Below, one piece after another: positions 62,897 to 64,000 of a DNA stretch of 64,000 bases. The notes below the pieces were generated by a model. It was given only the letters and a program-made list of their open reading frames with translations, had not been told where the DNA came from and made no database searches. The DNA lies in contig NZ_KQ483358.1 of assembly GCF_001432305.1 (NCBI RefSeq), positions 3,128,087 through 3,192,086 of the forward strand, in the 5' to 3' direction. Every line of letters begins with the position of its first letter. Position 1 is the first letter of the stretch. The translations under genes and the position numbers were made by a program. Origin of the DNA: Curvibacter sp. PAE-UM. Its GTDB lineage: Bacteria; Pseudomonadota; Gammaproteobacteria; Burkholderiales; Burkholderiaceae_C.

Positions 62897-64000
62897 GTGC
62901 ATAGGTTGCAGTTTCACTACACATTCGTCCCGCAGGCGCAGCAGCAGACCGCCCTGATCCGCAATCCCCTGCTGGACCTGCTGCACGCGGTGCAGGAAAG
63001 CGGCTCGATCTCGGGCGCGGCCCGCCAGCTGGCGCTGTCCTACCGTCACGTCTGGGGCGAGCTCAAGCGCTGGGAAAACGAGCTGGGCAATGAGCTGCTG
63101 ATCTGGGAGAAGGGCCAGTCCGCGCGGCTCAGCGAGTTCGGCACCAAGCTGCTGTGGGCCGAGCGCCAGGCGCAGGCGCGGCTGTCACCCCAGATCGAGG
63201 CGCTGCGCGCCGACCTGGAACGCGCCTATGCGGTGGCCTTCGACGATTCGGTGCACGTACTCACGCTCTACGCCAGCCACGACGACGCCCTGAGCGCGCT
63301 GCGTGCCCATGCGGCGCAGACGCAGCAACTGCACCTGGACGTACGCTTCACCGGCAGTGTGGACGCGATCCGTGCGCTCAACGAGGGGCGCTGCGTGATG
63401 GCTGGCTTCCACACGCTGCAGCAGCCCGGCGTGGGCTCGCTGGCCGAACAGACCTACAAGCCCCTGCTCAAGCCCGGCCTGCACAAGATCATCGGTTTCG
63501 CGCGGCGCAGCCAGGGCCTGATGGTGGCCAGGGGCAATCCGCTGGGCCTGCACGGCCTGCAGCAGCTGGCCGGCAGCGGCGCGCGTTTCGTCAACCGCGC
63601 CCTGGGCACGGGCACGCGCGTGCTGCTGGACGAGCTGCTCAGGCAGCAGGGCATCGCGACCAGCCGCATCAAGGGCTACCGCCACACCGAACCCTCGCAC
63701 GCGGCGGTGGCGCAGGCCGTCGCGGCCGGCCAGGCCGATGCGGGCCTGGGCATCGAAGCGGCGGCGCGCGCACGCGGGCTGGACTTCGTGCCCCTGGTCG
63801 AGGAGGACTACCACCTGGTCTGCCTGAAATCGGCACTGGACGAACCGGCCGTGCAGGCCCTGTGCAAGGTGCTGCAGGGCGAGGGCTGGCTGCAGCAGTT
63901 GCAGCAGCTGCCGGGTTACCACCCGGCCGCCCGCATGGGCGAGGTCCTGGCCATGAGCCGCCTGCTGCCCTGGTGGAACTACCGCACGCCCAAGGAAAAA
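62897..64000 (+). CDS. ModE/LysR-like HTH regulator with periplasmic-binding-like domain (3' end outside window)
   Basis: An open frame of 368 codons from a GTG start, still open at the window end, so partial. Residues about 12-85 form a winged helix of the ModE/LysR N-terminal type (LLDLLHAVQESGSISGAARQ, then RHVWGELKRWENELG), and residues about 110-340 a PBP-like ligand domain of the kind found in molybdate/tungstate sensors. The ATG at 62887 leads to an immediate stop and was rejected. Being divergent from tupBCA, it probably represses tungstate uptake when tungstate or molybdate binds. The end WWNYRTPKEK suggests few residues are missing. Confidence 0.87.
   Translation, partial: MHRLQFHYTFVPQAQQQTALIRNPLLDLLHAVQESGSISGAARQLALSYRHVWGELKRWENELGNELLIWEKGQSARLSEFGTKLLWAERQAQARLSPQIEALRADLERAYAVAFDDSVHVLTLYASHDDALSALRAHAAQTQQLHLDVRFTGSVDAIRALNEGRCVMAGFHTLQQPGVGSLAEQTYKPLLKPGLHKIIGFARRSQGLMVARGNPLGLHGLQQLAGSGARFVNRALGTGTRVLLDELLRQQGIATSRIKGYRHTEPSHAAVAQAVAAGQADAGLGIEAAARARGLDFVPLVEEDYHLVCLKSALDEPAVQALCKVLQGEGWLQQLQQLPGYHPAARMGEVLAMSRLLPWWNYRTPKEK

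Noticed and set aside
1-64000. CRISPR array, rRNA, tRNA or insertion sequence
   Set aside because: No regularly spaced repeats, cloverleaf sequences, rRNA core sequences or transposase frames were recognised anywhere in the window.

Overview
The window is GC-rich DNA whose gene families point to a betaproteobacterium of the Burkholderiales, most like Comamonadaceae. The clues are a Bug-type solute-binding protein, a CzcI-like leader gene, an Aromatoleum-style aldehyde oxidoreductase operon and many GGDEF regulators. This assignment is an inference from gene content, not from a marker gene. No rRNA, tRNA, CRISPR array, insertion sequence or integrase was seen.

Layout. 0.1-3.9 kb: a sulfur-handling cluster (CMD-Rieske protein, TusA, DsrE2, DUF302, YeeE/YedE). 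3.9-12.0 kb (minus): a complete branched-chain-type ABC transporter (livKHMGF) joined to an amidase, an M20 carbamoylase-type hydrolase and an XRE-cupin regulator. 12.2-17.4 kb (minus): a DUF4395-like membrane protein, then a tungsten aldehyde oxidoreductase operon (aorA, aorB, aorC, a MoaD-like gene and one unknown gene), with a divergent GAF-Fis regulator at 17.7 kb. 18.8-23.1 kb: a diguanylate cyclase, a SHOCT protein, a Cu-type P-ATPase and a glutathione transferase. 23.2-31.3 kb (minus): a heavy-metal RND efflux operon with accessory genes. 31.3-34.1 kb: a large GGDEF-EAL sensor. 34.3-36.5 kb (minus): four genes of unknown function, apparently a cell-envelope set, lying between two copies of a direct repeat.

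36.98-42.12 kb is visibly AT-richer than its surroundings. It encodes a three-gene overlapping operon: a 1150-residue TPR-like sensor kinase, a stand-alone receiver, and a receiver fused to a nucleoside-phosphorylase domain. This matches the anti-phage system Detocs (DtcA-DtcB-DtcC), whose PNP effector cleaves ATP. Immediately downstream is a decayed copy of the 3' end of a flavin monooxygenase gene whose intact copy lies 1.5 kb away, a scar of rearrangement at the island edge.

42.4-52.9 kb: mixed housekeeping and stress genes (membrane protein, monooxygenase, esterase, Hsp70/YegD-like, CZB protein, second DUF4395 protein, AlkC-like glycosylase, barrel protein, GGDEF, GNAT, PEBP lipoprotein). 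52.9-58.4 kb (minus): an aromatic ring-cleavage operon (binding protein, hydroxylase, FAH hydrolase, extradiol dioxygenase, amidohydrolase) with a divergent LysR regulator. 59.6 kb: an AT-richer lipoprotein gene. 60.5-64 kb: tungstate transporter tupBCA and a divergent ModE/LysR-like regulator that runs off the window.

The functional links worth noting are tungstate import (tupBCA) supplying the tungsten enzyme AorB, and two separate metal-resistance units (CopA-type ATPase and the Czc-like RND pump) sitting side by side.
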